Shown here in pieces: positions 34,359-47,340 of a DNA stretch of 64,000 bases. The DNA lies in the NCBI GenBank assembly GCA_026874595.1, contig CM049318.1:12507241-12571240 (forward strand). Direction: 5' to 3'. The stretch's first letter is position 1, and each line of letters begins with the position of its first letter. Made by a program: the position numbers and the translations under genes. A model generated the notes under the pieces. The model was not told the origin of the DNA. It saw nothing but the letters and a program-made list of their open reading frames with translations, and searched no databases. Source of the stretch: Sipunculus nudus. Taxonomy: Eukaryota; Annelida; Sipuncula; Golfingiida; Sipunculidae.

Positions 34359-36110
34359 ATCTGATGAATTACTTGTAAATACTCAGTATGACATTTGTTT
34401 TGAATAAAACGTTAATCCTTATCTGAACCCTGAATCTGTCTATCTGTGATCTCAATGGTATTCAGAAGAAATCTCATGCAACTTAGCTGCAACCTCATTT
34501 TTTCCCAACATCAATTTATATTTTTGAATCATACATTTATACAAGTACCATGGGTTGTTGTGAAATGATTGCTTTGCATATATTCGTTCTCTGTTATGTT
34601 AAATTAATCTTCCCATGTTGGTAATCTAAATTCATACAACCGGCCCAGTATATTTCGTGTATTTTTAAAAATTATCTCATATTTACGTCCGGACATTTTC
34701 ACCTAGATTCCTTAACGGCGTTGGCAAGGTACGGTAACATAGGTAGCATCACCTTTAAATAAGCTGCTTTTTTGGCTCGATCTCTATGTAGGTCGTAGCT
34801 GCTGTAACTTGGTTCTTACAATGTTTGTCATGAGTATTTACAACTCTCTCCATATAACTAATATACGTTTACATTTTTAATTCCTACGTCAACATCAGAA
34901 CGTACTTGAAGCCAGAAGAACGCAAAAATATTCTCATGACATACATATTTTCAGAAGAAGTATTTCCAACTTCGGCAAGTGAAGTGTGCAGTTTATGTTG
35001 TTAAAACTGTGGGCATCAATTACTTCCTTTATTAATATATGTTCAAATACATAGGATGTAGGTTTATGCCCATGAAAACTCACCATTTCAAAGAACAGAG
35101 TAAAGTCTGTAGATCTCCTTAAGAATGCATATCTTGCGCCCCCTCATGGTATTTGACAGAAAAAAAATTTAATTATATTCTTCATTTATGTCAAAAGACA
35201 GGATTGAAAATATTGCCAAGTTGCCGCAGTTGAACCTGAAATATTAATTAAAATGAATATGTATAAAATAGAGTATGGGAGGTATTCGTATAAACCAAAT
35301 GACTCGAATAATATTACCATTGCACATTTCTTGATACAACAATGAATGAAGAAGGTACGTTGATTTTATAACAAAAATACTAGTCAAATCATCTATGGCT
35401 GACAGGATTATTGCCAGACAGCTTGAAATAATTATTATAGTCACTGCGCTGAATAAGCTGCTATGTAAATGTTAGATTTCATTTTTTAATCTGAAGCCAA
35501 CCCTTACTTTTAAATATATTCCCATGTTAAAATGTTCATACCTATTTATGTTCATTGATTTCTTATTTGACATTCAATGAATGATCCATGACCTGTGCTT
35601 TCTGGGACGAAGGTTTCAATAATTCAAATGAAAAGGCATTTCGTTTCAATTCGTTTTCAATCTTGATGACAAAGGCATAAAACCTTGAAGGGTTTATTTA
35701 TTTCAGCAGCATAAGTTATTGTTGCCCCCTTATTTTGCATACTATTAAATGGAAAACCTGCTATGTTTTTTATCTATTCGGTATGATAAGGATATTTAAC
35801 AAATATAAAAATTTGTTGAACACTGGTCGTCTGAAATCATGTACAATCATAGATTCAACAGCAGTGAAGATGATGACAGTTTTTGTCACTGGTTATGGGC
35901 AAATTGTTTATTTCAATGAAGCTAAAGACTGTTCAGTGAGTTTGTTTCTTCCTAACAACAGTTTTTTGGAAACATGGAAGTGACAAATGCATTTATTAGT
36001 GTGTTGCAAGCATCATCTGTAACATAACGAGGGATTTTTAGTAAGTGGAAGAAACATTATTTTGAAATTGCATTAATTTGCGTCTCCAAGGAAAAATGGG
36101 TATCCTAATA
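34359..36110. repeat. 3' flank of gene 4
   Basis: Non-coding unit spacer, as after gene 3. Confidence 0.8.
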
Positions 36111-36620
36111 GACCCTGAGATTTGAGAAAACCGGGCATGGCGTTACCTCAGAGCCATCTAAATTGGGGGTGATAATGGGTACATGTTTCTTCTCTTTTTT
36201 TGACGTATAATATGATAATTTCAGTTTTATTAGCGTTTAGTTTCAGTTCTAACACCACTGATGCAGGATTCAAGTAATCCTAGCAAATATGAGTGGTTTT
36301 TGCCAGGTTTGACAGAAAAGTAGATTTGGGTATCATCGGCATAACAATGATATTGCATATTGTGGTAACATATCATTTCCCCTAATGGCTTTTTATAAAT
36401 AATGTATAATTTAGGACCGAGGACCGAGCCTTGTGGTACACGAAGTCGCAAAGCCTTCAAGGCAGATGTCACTCCATCAATCAAAACGGTCTGGTGCTGC
36501 CTTCCAGATATGCAGATAACCATGCTATGGCTTAACCTGATATCCCAAAATTTGTTTCAAGACGTGAAAACAATACCGTATTGCCAATTTATCGAAAGCA
36601 GCAGAAAGGTCCAGCTTAAC
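36111..36620 (-). pseudogene. LINE RT fragment, spacer 4-5
   Basis: Copy of the spacer LINE remnant with YADD kept. One base is missing near 36496 relative to spacers 2-3 and 3-4, which happens to lengthen the minus-strand frame. Confidence 0.85.
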
Positions 36621-36639
36621 GAGCACTTTTCTTGATATT

Positions 36640-37230
36640 TAAATAACGTTATTTTTCACATGGATCAAGCGTTTACATCATGTGTTTAAACGTGTTTCTG
36701 TCTGTCCCATCTAGGTCATTCATGAAGTGTTTTGTTTATGCAAGACCAAACTCTGTAAATTGAGAGTCCCTTTCAGATATGAACGTTAGGACGTGGTGTC
36801 ACAGAAAATATTTAGTATCTTTGACAATTTTCAACATGCGCAGCCACAGCAACATTGCCTCAAGCATTCAAAACGAAAGAAATGATCATGAAACCATTTT
36901 TTCAAGACGTAAAATACTGAGTATTTAGACGACACGTTAATTGGATAATATTGTATTATTAGATAATACTTAAGGATTAATGCATCTTTTACAATGAAAA
37001 CATAAGAATCAATTAAAAATTATTGACATACATAAACTAATATGAGATCCTTATAATACCAACTTTTCTTTGTTTATAATCTTTCAGTCAAACGTCATTC
37101 GGATTTTTCGTGTTCTACAGGGCAGTAGAGTAGAAGTTGATTTCCTGTACGGCGTTTTCACTGTTAGAAGTGGAGTCGGTGCACGCAGAGATTAACAAGT
37201 GCTTTAGCTGTATGCAAAGAAGTGGTTCAC
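36640..37230. other. Segment unique to spacer 4-5
   Basis: About 550 nt with no counterpart in the other spacers. No gene recognised. It adjoins the inverted protease relic on that relic's 3' side and may be its original flank. I looked for exon 6 (GDSGGP) on the minus strand and did not find it. Confidence 0.6.
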
Positions 37231-38015
37231 TTGGCTGGAACCGCGGGTTGCGGAGTTAGTGCGTACACGGAAGTGCTTGTCGTTGACCCCATTGGCAGGG
37301 TTAATGAGCATTCTGTCCTGGCATTTGACTTTGTCGGTATGGTCACCAGAGCCCGCAGAAGTGTGGTTAGAAGAGAGCCGTCAGCATAACTTTGAACAAA
37401 AAGGAATTATATATTTAAATTATATATCTCCATCCCACAAAGAGCTGAATTTTTCATAATTATATTATTTAATATATTTATATTTACTTGACAATTTAAC
37501 TGGTAAATAAACCGTTTGTTTGTCATGGGCTTAAATTAAAAACAAGCAACGGAGCATTATCTTTAAGTACGTCAGTATTAGATGAGAACTTACCTGTCAG
37601 CACGGCATCTGATCCGTAGATTCTGGAATCTCCACAAGAACGTGGTATCCGTTTCTTTTAACAGCACAGCAAAAATTAAACTATTTAAAACTAATGGTTA
37701 TATAAATTTATGTATGATATTCCAAGAGTGAGCTTATTAATGTTTCTTGTTCAGGGAAAAATTTGATAATAGTTAAAAATGACCGAAAAATTAAGGTGAT
37801 GCACGTGTTGGTAGCGAGGCCGCTGAACAGTACTGAATATATTTATCTCGTTTTTAAGTACAAATATACATCGAGCAGCAGTCAGAGTTTTGTTTGGTAA
37901 CTGAAGGACAGCACCACACGCCTGAATACAACCGAAGGTGGAGATTGGGAGGGACACCTGACTTGCCAAACGACCCTTAAATACAGATATGACTCCGACG
38001 GTGAAAGTGCCTCAG
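37231..38015 (-). pseudogene. Inverted, decayed S1 protease pseudogene (copy A)
   Basis: Runs opposite to the array. Exon 2 relic 37862-38015 (minus): ASQVSLPISTFGC, ACGAVLQLPNKTLTAARC, matching [11 protein letters not shown] and the [17 protein letters not shown] stretch of the live genes, with catalytic His replaced by Arg. Exon 3 relic 37594-37656 (GGATACCACGTTCTTGTGG against GGATTCCAGGTTCTTCTTGG), still followed by a GTAAGT donor. Exon 5 relic 37231-37388 (CAGGACAGAATGCTCATTAA; GGGGTCAACGAC; ACCCGCGGTTCC). Exons 1, 4 and 6 were not found; exon 5 is frameshifted. Divergence is far greater than among genes 1-8, so it derives from an older paralogue. Confidence 0.85.
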
Positions 38016-38124
38016 ATGAATAATATTTAGTTCTTGTCGATGAATGTCTACTAAGGAAACGTATAATCTCTTTTGTGCTGTTTTAAATTTAGAGATGCGA
38101 CGATTTTCAAAATATGAACTCTTC

Positions 38125-39120
38125 TATACAGAAAGGTTGAAATTATGGTAAATTACGTGTTTGACGACATCAGTTCATCTATCACTTGTCTGGTATTAAT
38201 GCAAGATAAACTAGAAGGACATGCTGTTGATTCTTCAACACATTTAGATTGAGTATAATATATTCAATATATTAAATATCCAATTAAAAATGTTGTGAGT
38301 AATACTCCTGTGTACACTAACATAACCCTGGTCATGTTTATCAAGAGGGTGTGGCTTTTCTCAGAACAGTAAATGCAGGAGTAAATTGCGTATTTAACAG
38401 ACAAATGAGTAATATATGTATATAAAGGTGTGCGCGCGTGTGTCGTACAGACATAAATATAAATAAAAAAGATGTATACAAAACATAATTATGATTATCC
38501 TTGTTCCCTCGATGTAATTATCTTATTTTCTTCAACATACCATTCTATATAACAAAGATTATATACGTCATCAGGGTTGACGTGGGAATGGTCGTAAAAC
38601 AGCTGAGAAACACTAATAAATATATAATTTCTCAGTCAGGTATATTGTAACGATAAATATTTGAGTAGAATTTTCCAAACAATGGCGGAAAATTATATGG
38701 ATATTATACTTAAATTATTCTGTTTATAATAAATCATACAATTAAGAATGTATTTAAACGCTGGGCATATATCGAATGTGATTTTAGTAAATTGTTTGAA
38801 TATATAACACAATGTGTATATGAAGGTTTTTTTCAGAGATGATTTTACAGGTAATTGAAAAGTTGTACTTTAACCAGTAAATTCTCCCATTAAACAAGCT
38901 GCAAAAAGCCCGGTTAAAATTAATTTTGAATTGAAAAATCTCAGTGAATGATATGGCAGTCAACAGATCTTGAAATATATATTATGCCAGCCAAATTTCT
39001 GAAGATGACAATAAAAGTTAATTGGTCGTGAAATTCTGGATAACGTTTTAAACAAAATATATGTAAAATACATGATAGATTCATAATAATTTACACACAA
39101 TGAATAATGTTATAGAGGTC
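38125..39120. repeat. 5' flank of gene 5
   Basis: Non-coding copy of the common flank, starting 'AGAAAGGTTGAAATTATGG'. Confidence 0.8.
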
Positions 39121-39324
39121 TGGCTTTAATATCGGTATTAGGAACTGTGGCGCACGTGAATTATATCATGGGTCATGCACATATCCGCATGGTGAGCGGA
39201 ACTTAGCACGTGAGTGACAATGAGCATCGGGAACATAGCAGTTGGCTTATCTTAAGTAGTAGCGGTCTGTTCTATAAAAGGCGACGGCAGGAGTAGCTCT
39301 CCACATTCCCTGCTCGATACCAGG
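39121..39324 (+). promoter_or_regulatory. Promoter of protease gene 5
   Basis: TATAAAAGG 39273-39281; TTATCT 39247-39252; two CACGTG E-boxes upstream. Confidence 0.8.
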
Positions 39325-40310
39325 ATGTTCAGACTTGCAGTTGTTACCCTGGCCCTATTGGCATTTGGTAAGTTATTTATATGCCTATTGTGCATGGCAA
39401 TCCGCTGAAGGTAATTGTAATAAGTAAACGAAAAATGCTATTGCCATAAATTTGTAACATAGATTGTGAGAATTAAAATTCCATATACGTGTGGAAAACA
39501 GGCAGACATGTATTTATCGATTTATTATTTCTTATATTTCCTGACCTTATAAATCCTCCTTTGATTTTTGAAGTTAAGAACGATCGGAGAAATGAAAGCT
39601 CAGTTCCTCATAAGATACTTTAAAATAATATGACGATATAACTGCAGGTCTAGAAGTTTCTAATTGTCTAAAAGCGTTTAAAACAAATGGTTATTATATT
39701 TAGCATAATGGTATTATAAACAGACAAAAAAAGTTTCTAACATTGAAAGAAAACGGAAACGGCCAATATTCAATTTCAACACTGTTTTGAATAACCCAGT
39801 ACTAATATGTGACTGACTTAGATAAACTATTTTTTTCCAGCCGAAGCTCGTCCTCGTGCCACCTACCACGCAAATGTGGAAGCACCTTTCATCATTGGAG
39901 GTTCACCTGTATCTAAGGGCCGTTGGCCATGGCAGCTGTCCCTTCAGATCTGCTCCTTCGGCTGTGGTCACACATGTGGTGCTGTCCTGCTGTCCTCCAG
40001 CAAAGCTCTGACTGCTGCTCACTGTACCACTGGCAGGTAATAATACCACACTATACATTGTAATAGAATGTTAATTTTTATGGCTTTTTATAAATAATGT
40101 ATAATTTAGGACCGAGGACCGAGCCTTGTGGTACACGAAGTCGCAAAGCCTTCAAGGCAGATGTCACTCCATCAATCAAAACGGTCTGGTGTCTGCCTTC
40201 AAGATATGCAGATAACCATGCTATGGCTTAACCTGATGTCCCAAAATTTGTTTCAAGACGTGAAAACAATACCGTATTGCCAATTTATCGAAAGCAGCAG
40301 AAAGGTCTAG

Positions 40311-40373
<63 letters not shown>

Positions 40374-41859
40374 ATATATATATATATATATTTAAACCCT
40401 TCCCAGCACTAGAAAATACTTTATCTTGTGAATGTGAAAATTGAAACCGAGCCTACATTCAACTTAGTCCCTGTCTCTGCTCACAGGAGCGGATTCCAGG
40501 TTCTTCTTGGTGCTTCCCAGATCGACGGTTCTGATGCCGAGCAGACGATTGATATCTCTTCTACCACAGAGGTATGGATACTGTTCCTTTCTATGATGAA
40601 AACAACAGTTATATATCTTGTGTATAAGACATGTGTAAATCTACCTGTACATGTATTAACCGTTATACTTTCACAACCAGAGGAAAAAGTATATTAAATG
40701 AGGCTGAATTATTATTATAAATAAAGAACTGTTATCATATAAAAACAGTTTTTAATTGTCAAAACATACTCTGTATCAAAACATTATATTTTAGCACCCC
40801 GAATACAGTGGTAGCGCCCCAGGTGTTCCCAACGATATCGCCACCCTGCGTCTGGCTGAGAGTGCTAGAACTGTTAGTGGTGTCGTCGAATTTGCTCGTC
40901 TTGCTAACTCTTTCGAGAACTATGTAGGCGCAACATGCTACATTTCTGGTTGGGGAAGAACTGGTGAGTGTTAATTTCATACATAAAAATTCTTATCATT
41001 TAAAAACAGTTTTAATTGTCAAAACATACTCTGTGTAAAAAAAAATCTATTTTAGCACCCCTGGACCCCCCCAACTCTGAATCCGCCATGGCCGATGATT
41101 GACTCCCTAAAATGTAGTGTCTGTTACATGTTTATAAACAACAAATTGTCAACAAATACCTATGTTTATGTTTCTTTCTTACCCAGATGGATCTGGTGGT
41201 TCTCTGCCATCCACTCTTCAGGAGGCTCTGGTAGACCACATCGACACCGCCGAGTGCCAGAACAGAATGCCCATCAACCTTGCCGATGGTCTCAACGACA
41301 GCCACTTCTGCGTGCACACCAACTCCAGAACCCGCGGTGCCTGCCAGGTGAGCAAAATAATAATTCAATAATATTGGTCTTGATACCTAAAGTTGTCAAA
41401 TAACAAAAGTATGTTCTAAAACATGTGGTGTTTTCAAATCGCTTTTGTTAATGCTCGATATATACGGATATTTCACTAAGAGTTAATTAAGTTGAAAACA
41501 ATAGTTATGAATAACCACGAATCGTTCTTTATATCTTTAAAATATTGAAACTAGAAGTTTGTATATATGCTATGAAATAACTATGAAAATGCAACGTCAG
41601 AAAACGTTTATTAAAGGGGTAATACATAGTTACTTTGATAGCAATGATTTGGCCTCTAACCCGATATGCTTAAATATTTTTAAATATTTGGTCCTAGGGT
41701 GACAGCGGTGGACCCGTTCAGTGCAACAATGGAGGCAGCTGGGCTGTGTGTGGAGTGACTTCCTGGGGAGTCGGGAATATCGTCAACAGCTGTGACACCA
41801 CCTACCCATCTGTCTACACCAGGGCCAGCGCCTTCAGGTCCTGGATCGACAGCAACTAG
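39325..41859 (+). CDS. S1A serine protease gene 5, intact
   Basis: Exons: 39325-39367, 39841-40036, 40487-40571, 40795-40963, 41187-41347, 41698-41859; 271 aa. Signal peptide, Glu28/Phe31 propeptide, IIGG, triad His75/Asp122/Ser221, pocket Gly-Ala. Silent differences include CTT for codon 4 and GAA for codon 16, the latter shared with gene 8. Intron 2 has the LINE copy (as genes 3-4), but exon 2 has CTGTCC like genes 2, 6 and 7, so the gene is a mosaic between the two subgroups. AATAAA 41904-41909. Confidence 0.93.
40080..40314. repeat. Copied LINE piece in intron 2 of gene 5
   Basis: Full-length form as in gene 3, same borders. Confidence 0.9.
40313..40391. repeat. (TA)n microsatellite, gene 5
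   Basis: Long TA run with a single short TCTC interruption. Confidence 0.95.
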
Positions 41860-43207
41860 ATCTGATGAATTACTTGTAAATACTCAGTATGACATTTGTT
41901 TTGAATAAAACGTTAATCCTTATCTGAACCCTACGTCGTCTGTCTATCTCTATGTAGGTCGTAGCTGCTGTAACCTGGTCAATATCAGAACGTACTTGAA
42001 GCCAGAAGAACGCAAAATATTCTCATGACATACATATTTTCAGAAGAAGTATTTCCAACTTCGGCAAGTGAAGTGTGCAGTTTATATTGTTAAAACTGTG
42101 GGCATCAATTACTTCCTTTATTAATATATGTTCAAATACATAGGATGTAGGTTTTTGCCCAGGAAAACTCACCATTTCAAAGAACAGAGTAAAGTCTGTA
42201 GATCTCCTAAAGAATGCATATCTTGCGACCCCTCATGGTATTTGACAGAAAGAAAATTTAATTATATTCTTCATTTATGTCAAAAGACAGGATTGAAAAT
42301 ATTGCCAAGTTGCCGCAGTTGAACCTGAAATATTAATTAAAATGAATATGTATAAAATAGAGTATGGGAGGTATTCGTATAAACCAAATGACTCGAATAA
42401 TATTGCCATGGCACATTTCTTGATACAACAATGAATGAAGAAGATACGTTGATTTTATAACAAAAATACTAGTCAAATCATCTATGGCTGACAGGATTAT
42501 TGCCAGACGGCTTGAAATAATTATTATAGTCACTGCGCTGAATAAGCTGCTATGTAAATGTTAGATTTCATTTTTTAATCTGAAGCCAACCTTTACCTTC
42601 AAATATATTCCCATGTTAAAATGTTCATACCTATTTATGTTCATAGATTTCTTATTTGACATTCAATGAATGATCCATGACAAGTGCTTTTTGGGACGAA
42701 GGTTTGAATAATTCAAATGAAAAGGCATTACCGAGAGCTTCAATTTGTTTTCAATCTTGATGACAAAGGCATAAAACCTTGAAGGGTTTATTTATTTCAG
42801 CAGCATAAGTTATTGTTGTTCCCTTATTTTGCAAACTATTAAATGGAAAACCTGCTATATTTTTTATCTATTCGGTATGATAAGGATATTTAACAAATAT
42901 AAAAATTTGTTGAACACTGGTCGTCTGAAATCATGTACAATCATAGATTCAACAGCAGTGAAGATGATGACAGTTTTTGTCACTGGTTATGGGCAAACTG
43001 TTTATTTCAATGAAGCTAAAGACTGTTAAATGAGTTTGTTTCTTTCTAATAACAGTATTTTGGAAACATTCTGGAAGTGACAAATGCATTTATTAGTGTG
43101 TTGCAAGCATCATCTGTGACATAACGAGGGATTTTTCGTAAGTGGAAGAAACATTATTTTGAAATTGCATTAATTTGCGTTTCCAAGGAAAAATGGGTGT
43201 CCTAACA
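41860..43207. repeat. 3' flank of gene 5, shortened
   Basis: Non-coding. About 300 nt present after other genes is missing at 41948 (between GTCTATCT and CTATGTAGGTCG, both containing ATCT), with a second loss just after near 41980. The rest matches the other spacers. Confidence 0.8.
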
Positions 43208-43719
43208 GACCCCGAGATTTGAGAAAATCGGGCATGGCGTTACCTCAGAGCCATCTAAATTGGGGGTGATAATGGGTACATGTTTCTTCTCTTTTTTTGA
43301 CGCATAATATGATAATTTCAGTTTTATTAGCGTTTAGTTTCAGTTCTAACACCACTGATGCAGGATTCAAGTAATCCTAGCAAATCTGAGTAGTTTTTGC
43401 CAGGTTTGACAGAAAAGTAGATTTGGGTATCATCGGCATAAGAATGATATTGCATTTTGTGGTAACATATCATTTCCCCTAATGGCTTTTTATAAATAAT
43501 GTATAATTAAGAACCGAGGACCGAGCCTTGTGGTACACGAAGTCGCAAAGCCTTCAAGGCAGATGTCACTCCATCAATCAAAACGGTCTGGTGTCTGCCT
43601 TCCAGATATGCAGATAACCATGCTATGGCTTAACCTGATGTCCCAAAATTTGTTTCAAGACATGAAAACAATACCGTATTGCCAATTTATCGAAAGCAGC
43701 AGAAAGGTCTAGCTTAACG
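43208..43719 (-). pseudogene. LINE RT fragment, spacer 5-6
   Basis: Further copy of the spacer LINE remnant, same truncation, closer to the copies in spacers 6-7 and 7-8. Confidence 0.85.
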
Positions 43720-43740
43720 AGCACTTTTCTTGATATTTAT

Positions 43741-44292
43741 ATAGAAAGGCTGAAATTATGGTAAATTACGTGTTTGACGACATCAGTTCATCTATCACTT
43801 GTCTGGTATTAATGCAAGATAAACTAGAAGGACATGCTGTTGATTCTTCAACACTTTTAGATTGAGTATAATATATTCAATATATAAAACATCCAATTAA
43901 AAATGTTGTGAGTAATACTCCTGTGTACACTAACATAACCCTGGTCATGTTTATCAAGAAGGAGTGGCTTTTCTCAGAACAGTAAATGCAGGAGTAAATT
44001 ACGTATTTAACAGACAAGTGAGTAATATATGTATATGAAGGTGTGCGCGCGTGTGTCGTACAGACATAAATATAAATAAAAAAGATGTATACAAAACATA
44101 ATTATGATTATCCTTGTACCCTCGATGTAATTATCTTATTTTCTTCAACATACCATTCTATATAACAAACATTATATACGTCATCAGGGTTGACGTGGGA
44201 ATGGTCGTAAAACAGCTGAGAAACACAAATAAATATATAATTTCTTAGTCAGTTATATTGTAACGATAAATATTTGAGTAGAATTTTCCAAA
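43741..44292. repeat. Partial extra copy of the 5' flank (spacer 5-6)
   Basis: Repeats the first ~550 nt of the gene 5' flank, stops at 'ATTTTCCAAAC' and is followed by the inverted protease relic. It has no promoter or exon. Confidence 0.85.
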
Positions 44293-44329
44293 CTTCTTTG
44301 CTTTAGCTGTATGCAAAGAAGTGGTTAAC

Positions 44330-45110
44330 TTGGCTGGAACCGCGGGTTGCGGAGTTAGTGCGTACACAGAAGCGTTTGTCGTTGACCCCATTGGCATGGT
44401 TAATGGGCATTCTGTCTTGGCATTTGACTTTGTCGGTATGGTCACCAGAGCCCGCAGAAGTGTGGTTAGAAGAGAGCCGTCAGCATAACATTGAACAAAA
44501 AGGAATCATATATTTAAATTATATATCTCCATCCCACAAAGAGCTGAATTTTTCATAATTATATTATTTAATATATTTATATTTACTTAACAATTTAACT
44601 GGTAAATAAACCGGTTGTTTGTCATGGGCTTAAATTAAAAACAAGCAACGGAGCATTATCTTTAAGTACCTCAGTATTAGATGAGAACTTACCTGTCAGC
44701 ACGGCATCTGATCCGTAAAATTCTGGAATCTCCACAAGAACGTGGTATCCGTTTCTTTTAACAGCACAGCAAAAATTAAACTATTTAAAACAAATGGTTA
44801 TATAAATTTATGTATGATATTCCAACAGTGAGATTATTAATGTTTCTTGTTCAGGGAAAAATTTGATAATAGTTAAAAATGACCGAAAATTATAGTGATG
44901 CACGTGTTGGTAGCGAGGCCGCTGAACAGTACTGAATATATTTATCTCGTTTTTAAGTACAAATATACATCGAGCAGCAGTCAGAGATTTGTTTGGTAAC
45001 TGAAGGACAGCACCACACGCCTGAATATAACCGAAGGTGGAGATTGGGAGGGACACCTGACTTGCCAAACGACCTTTAATTACAGATATGACTCCGACGG
45101 TGAAAGTGCC
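44330..45110 (-). pseudogene. Inverted S1 protease pseudogene (copy B)
   Basis: Same relic as copy A: exon 5 part 44330-44487, exon 3 part 44693-44756 (donor GTAAGT), exon 2 part 44965-45110 with TAARC. It lacks the unique 3' segment of copy A. Confidence 0.85.
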
Positions 45111-45230
45111 TCAGATGAATAATATTTAGTTCTTGTCGATGAATGTCTACTAAGGAAACGTATAATCTCTTTTGTGCTGTTTTAAATTTAGAGATGCGAC
45201 GATTTTCAAAATATGAACTCTTCTATACAG

Positions 45231-46225
45231 AAAGGCTGAAATTATGGTAAATTACGTGTTTGACGACATCAGTTCATCTATCACTTGTCTGGTATTAATG
45301 CAAGATAAACTAGAAGGACATACTGTTGATTCTTCAACACTTTTAGATTGAGTATAATATATTCAATATATTAAATATCCAATTAAAAATGTTGTGAGTA
45401 ATACTCCTGTGTACACTAACATAACCCTGGTCATGTTTATCAAGAGGGAGTGGCTTTTCTCAGAACAGTAAATACAGGAGTAAATTACGTATTTAACAGA
45501 CAAGTGAGTGATATATGTATATAAAGGTGTGCGCGCGTGTGTCGTACAGACATAAATATAAATAAAAAAGATGTATACAAAACATAATTATGATTATCCT
45601 TGTTCCCTCGATGTAATTATCTTATTTTCTTCAACATACCATTCTATATAACAAAGATTATATACGTCATCAGGGTTGACGTGGGAATGGTCGTAAAACA
45701 GCTGAGAAACACTAATAAATATATAATTTCTCAGTCAGGTATATTGTAACGTTAAATATTTGAGTAGAATTTTCCAAACAATGGCGGAAAATTATATGGA
45801 TATTATACTTAAATTATTCTGTTTATAATAAATCATACAATTAAGAATGTTTTTAAACGCTGGGCATATATCGCATGTGATTTTAGTAAATTGTTTGAAT
45901 ATATACCACAATGTGTATACGAAGGTTTTTTTTTCAGAGATGATTTTACAGGTAATTGAAAAGTTGTACTTTAACCAGTAAATTCTCCCATTAAACAAGC
46001 TGCAAAAAGCCCGGTTTAAATTAATTTTGAATTGAAAAATCTCAGTGAATGATATGGCAGTCAACAGATCTTGAAATATATATTATGCCAGCCAAATTTC
46101 TGAAGATGACAATAACTGTTAATTGGTCGTGAAATTCTGGATAACGTTTTAAACAAAATATATGTAAAATACATGATAGATTCATAATAATTTACACACA
46201 ATGAATAATGTTATAGAGGTCTGGC
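45231..46225. repeat. 5' flank of gene 6
   Basis: Full copy of the common flank, the second within this spacer. Confidence 0.8.
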
Positions 46226-46425
46226 TTTAATATCGGTATTAGGAACTGTGGCGCACGTGAATTATATCATGGGTCATGCACACATCCGCATGGTGAGCGG
46301 AACTTAGCACGTGAGTGACAATGAGCATCGGGAACATAGCAGTTGGCTTATCTTAAGTAGTAGCGGTCTGTTCTATAAAAGGCGACGGCAGGAGTAGCTC
46401 TCCACATTCCCTGCTTGATACCAGG
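46226..46425 (+). promoter_or_regulatory. Promoter of protease gene 6
   Basis: TATAAAAGG 46374-46382; TTATCT 46348-46353; CACGTG E-boxes as in gene 5. Confidence 0.8.
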
Positions 46426-47261
46426 ATGTTCAGACTCGCAGTTGTTACCCTGGCCCTATTGGCATTTGGTACGTTATTTATATGCCTATTTTGCATGGCA
46501 ATCCGCTGAAGGTAATTGTAATAAGTAAACGAAAAATGCTATTGCCATAAATTTGTTACATAGATTGTGAGAATTAAAATTCCATATACGTGGGGAAAAC
46601 AGGCAGACATGTATTTATCGATTTATTATTTCTTATATTTCCTGACATTATAAATCCTCCTTTGATTTTTGAAGTTAAGAACGATCGGAGAAATGAAAGC
46701 TCAGTTCCTCATAAGATACTTTAAAATAATATAACGATATAACTGCAGGTCTAGAAGTTTCTAATTGTCTAAAAGCGTTTAAAACAAATGGTTATTATAT
46801 TTTGCATAATAGTATTATAAACAGACAAAAAAGTTTCTAACATTGAAAGAAAACGGAAACGGCCAATATTCAATTTCAACACTGTTTTGAATAACCCAGT
46901 ACTAATATGTGACTGACTAAGATTAACTATTTTTTTCCAGCCGAGGCTCGTCCTCGTGCCAATTACCACGCAAATGTGAAAGCACCTTTCATCATTGGAG
47001 GTTCACCTGTATCTAAGGGCCGTTGGCCATGGCAGCTGTCCCTTCAGATCTGCTCCTTCGGCTGTGGTCACACATGTGGTGCTGTCCTGCTGTCCTCCAG
47101 CAAAGCTCTGACTGCTGCTCACTGTACCACTGGCAGGTAATAATACCACACTATACATTGTAATAGAATGTTATTTTTGACGGTTATATTCATATTTAAG
47201 TAAAGACATATAATAAAAGAAATATAATTTCAAACTTCAACGAACGGCATACCGTTTCACT

Positions 47262-47340
<79 letters not shown>

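Noticed and set aside
37259-37459. 66-codon plus-strand frame at the start of each relic
   Set aside because: It is the reverse strand of the exon 5 relic; the protease similarity is on the minus strand.
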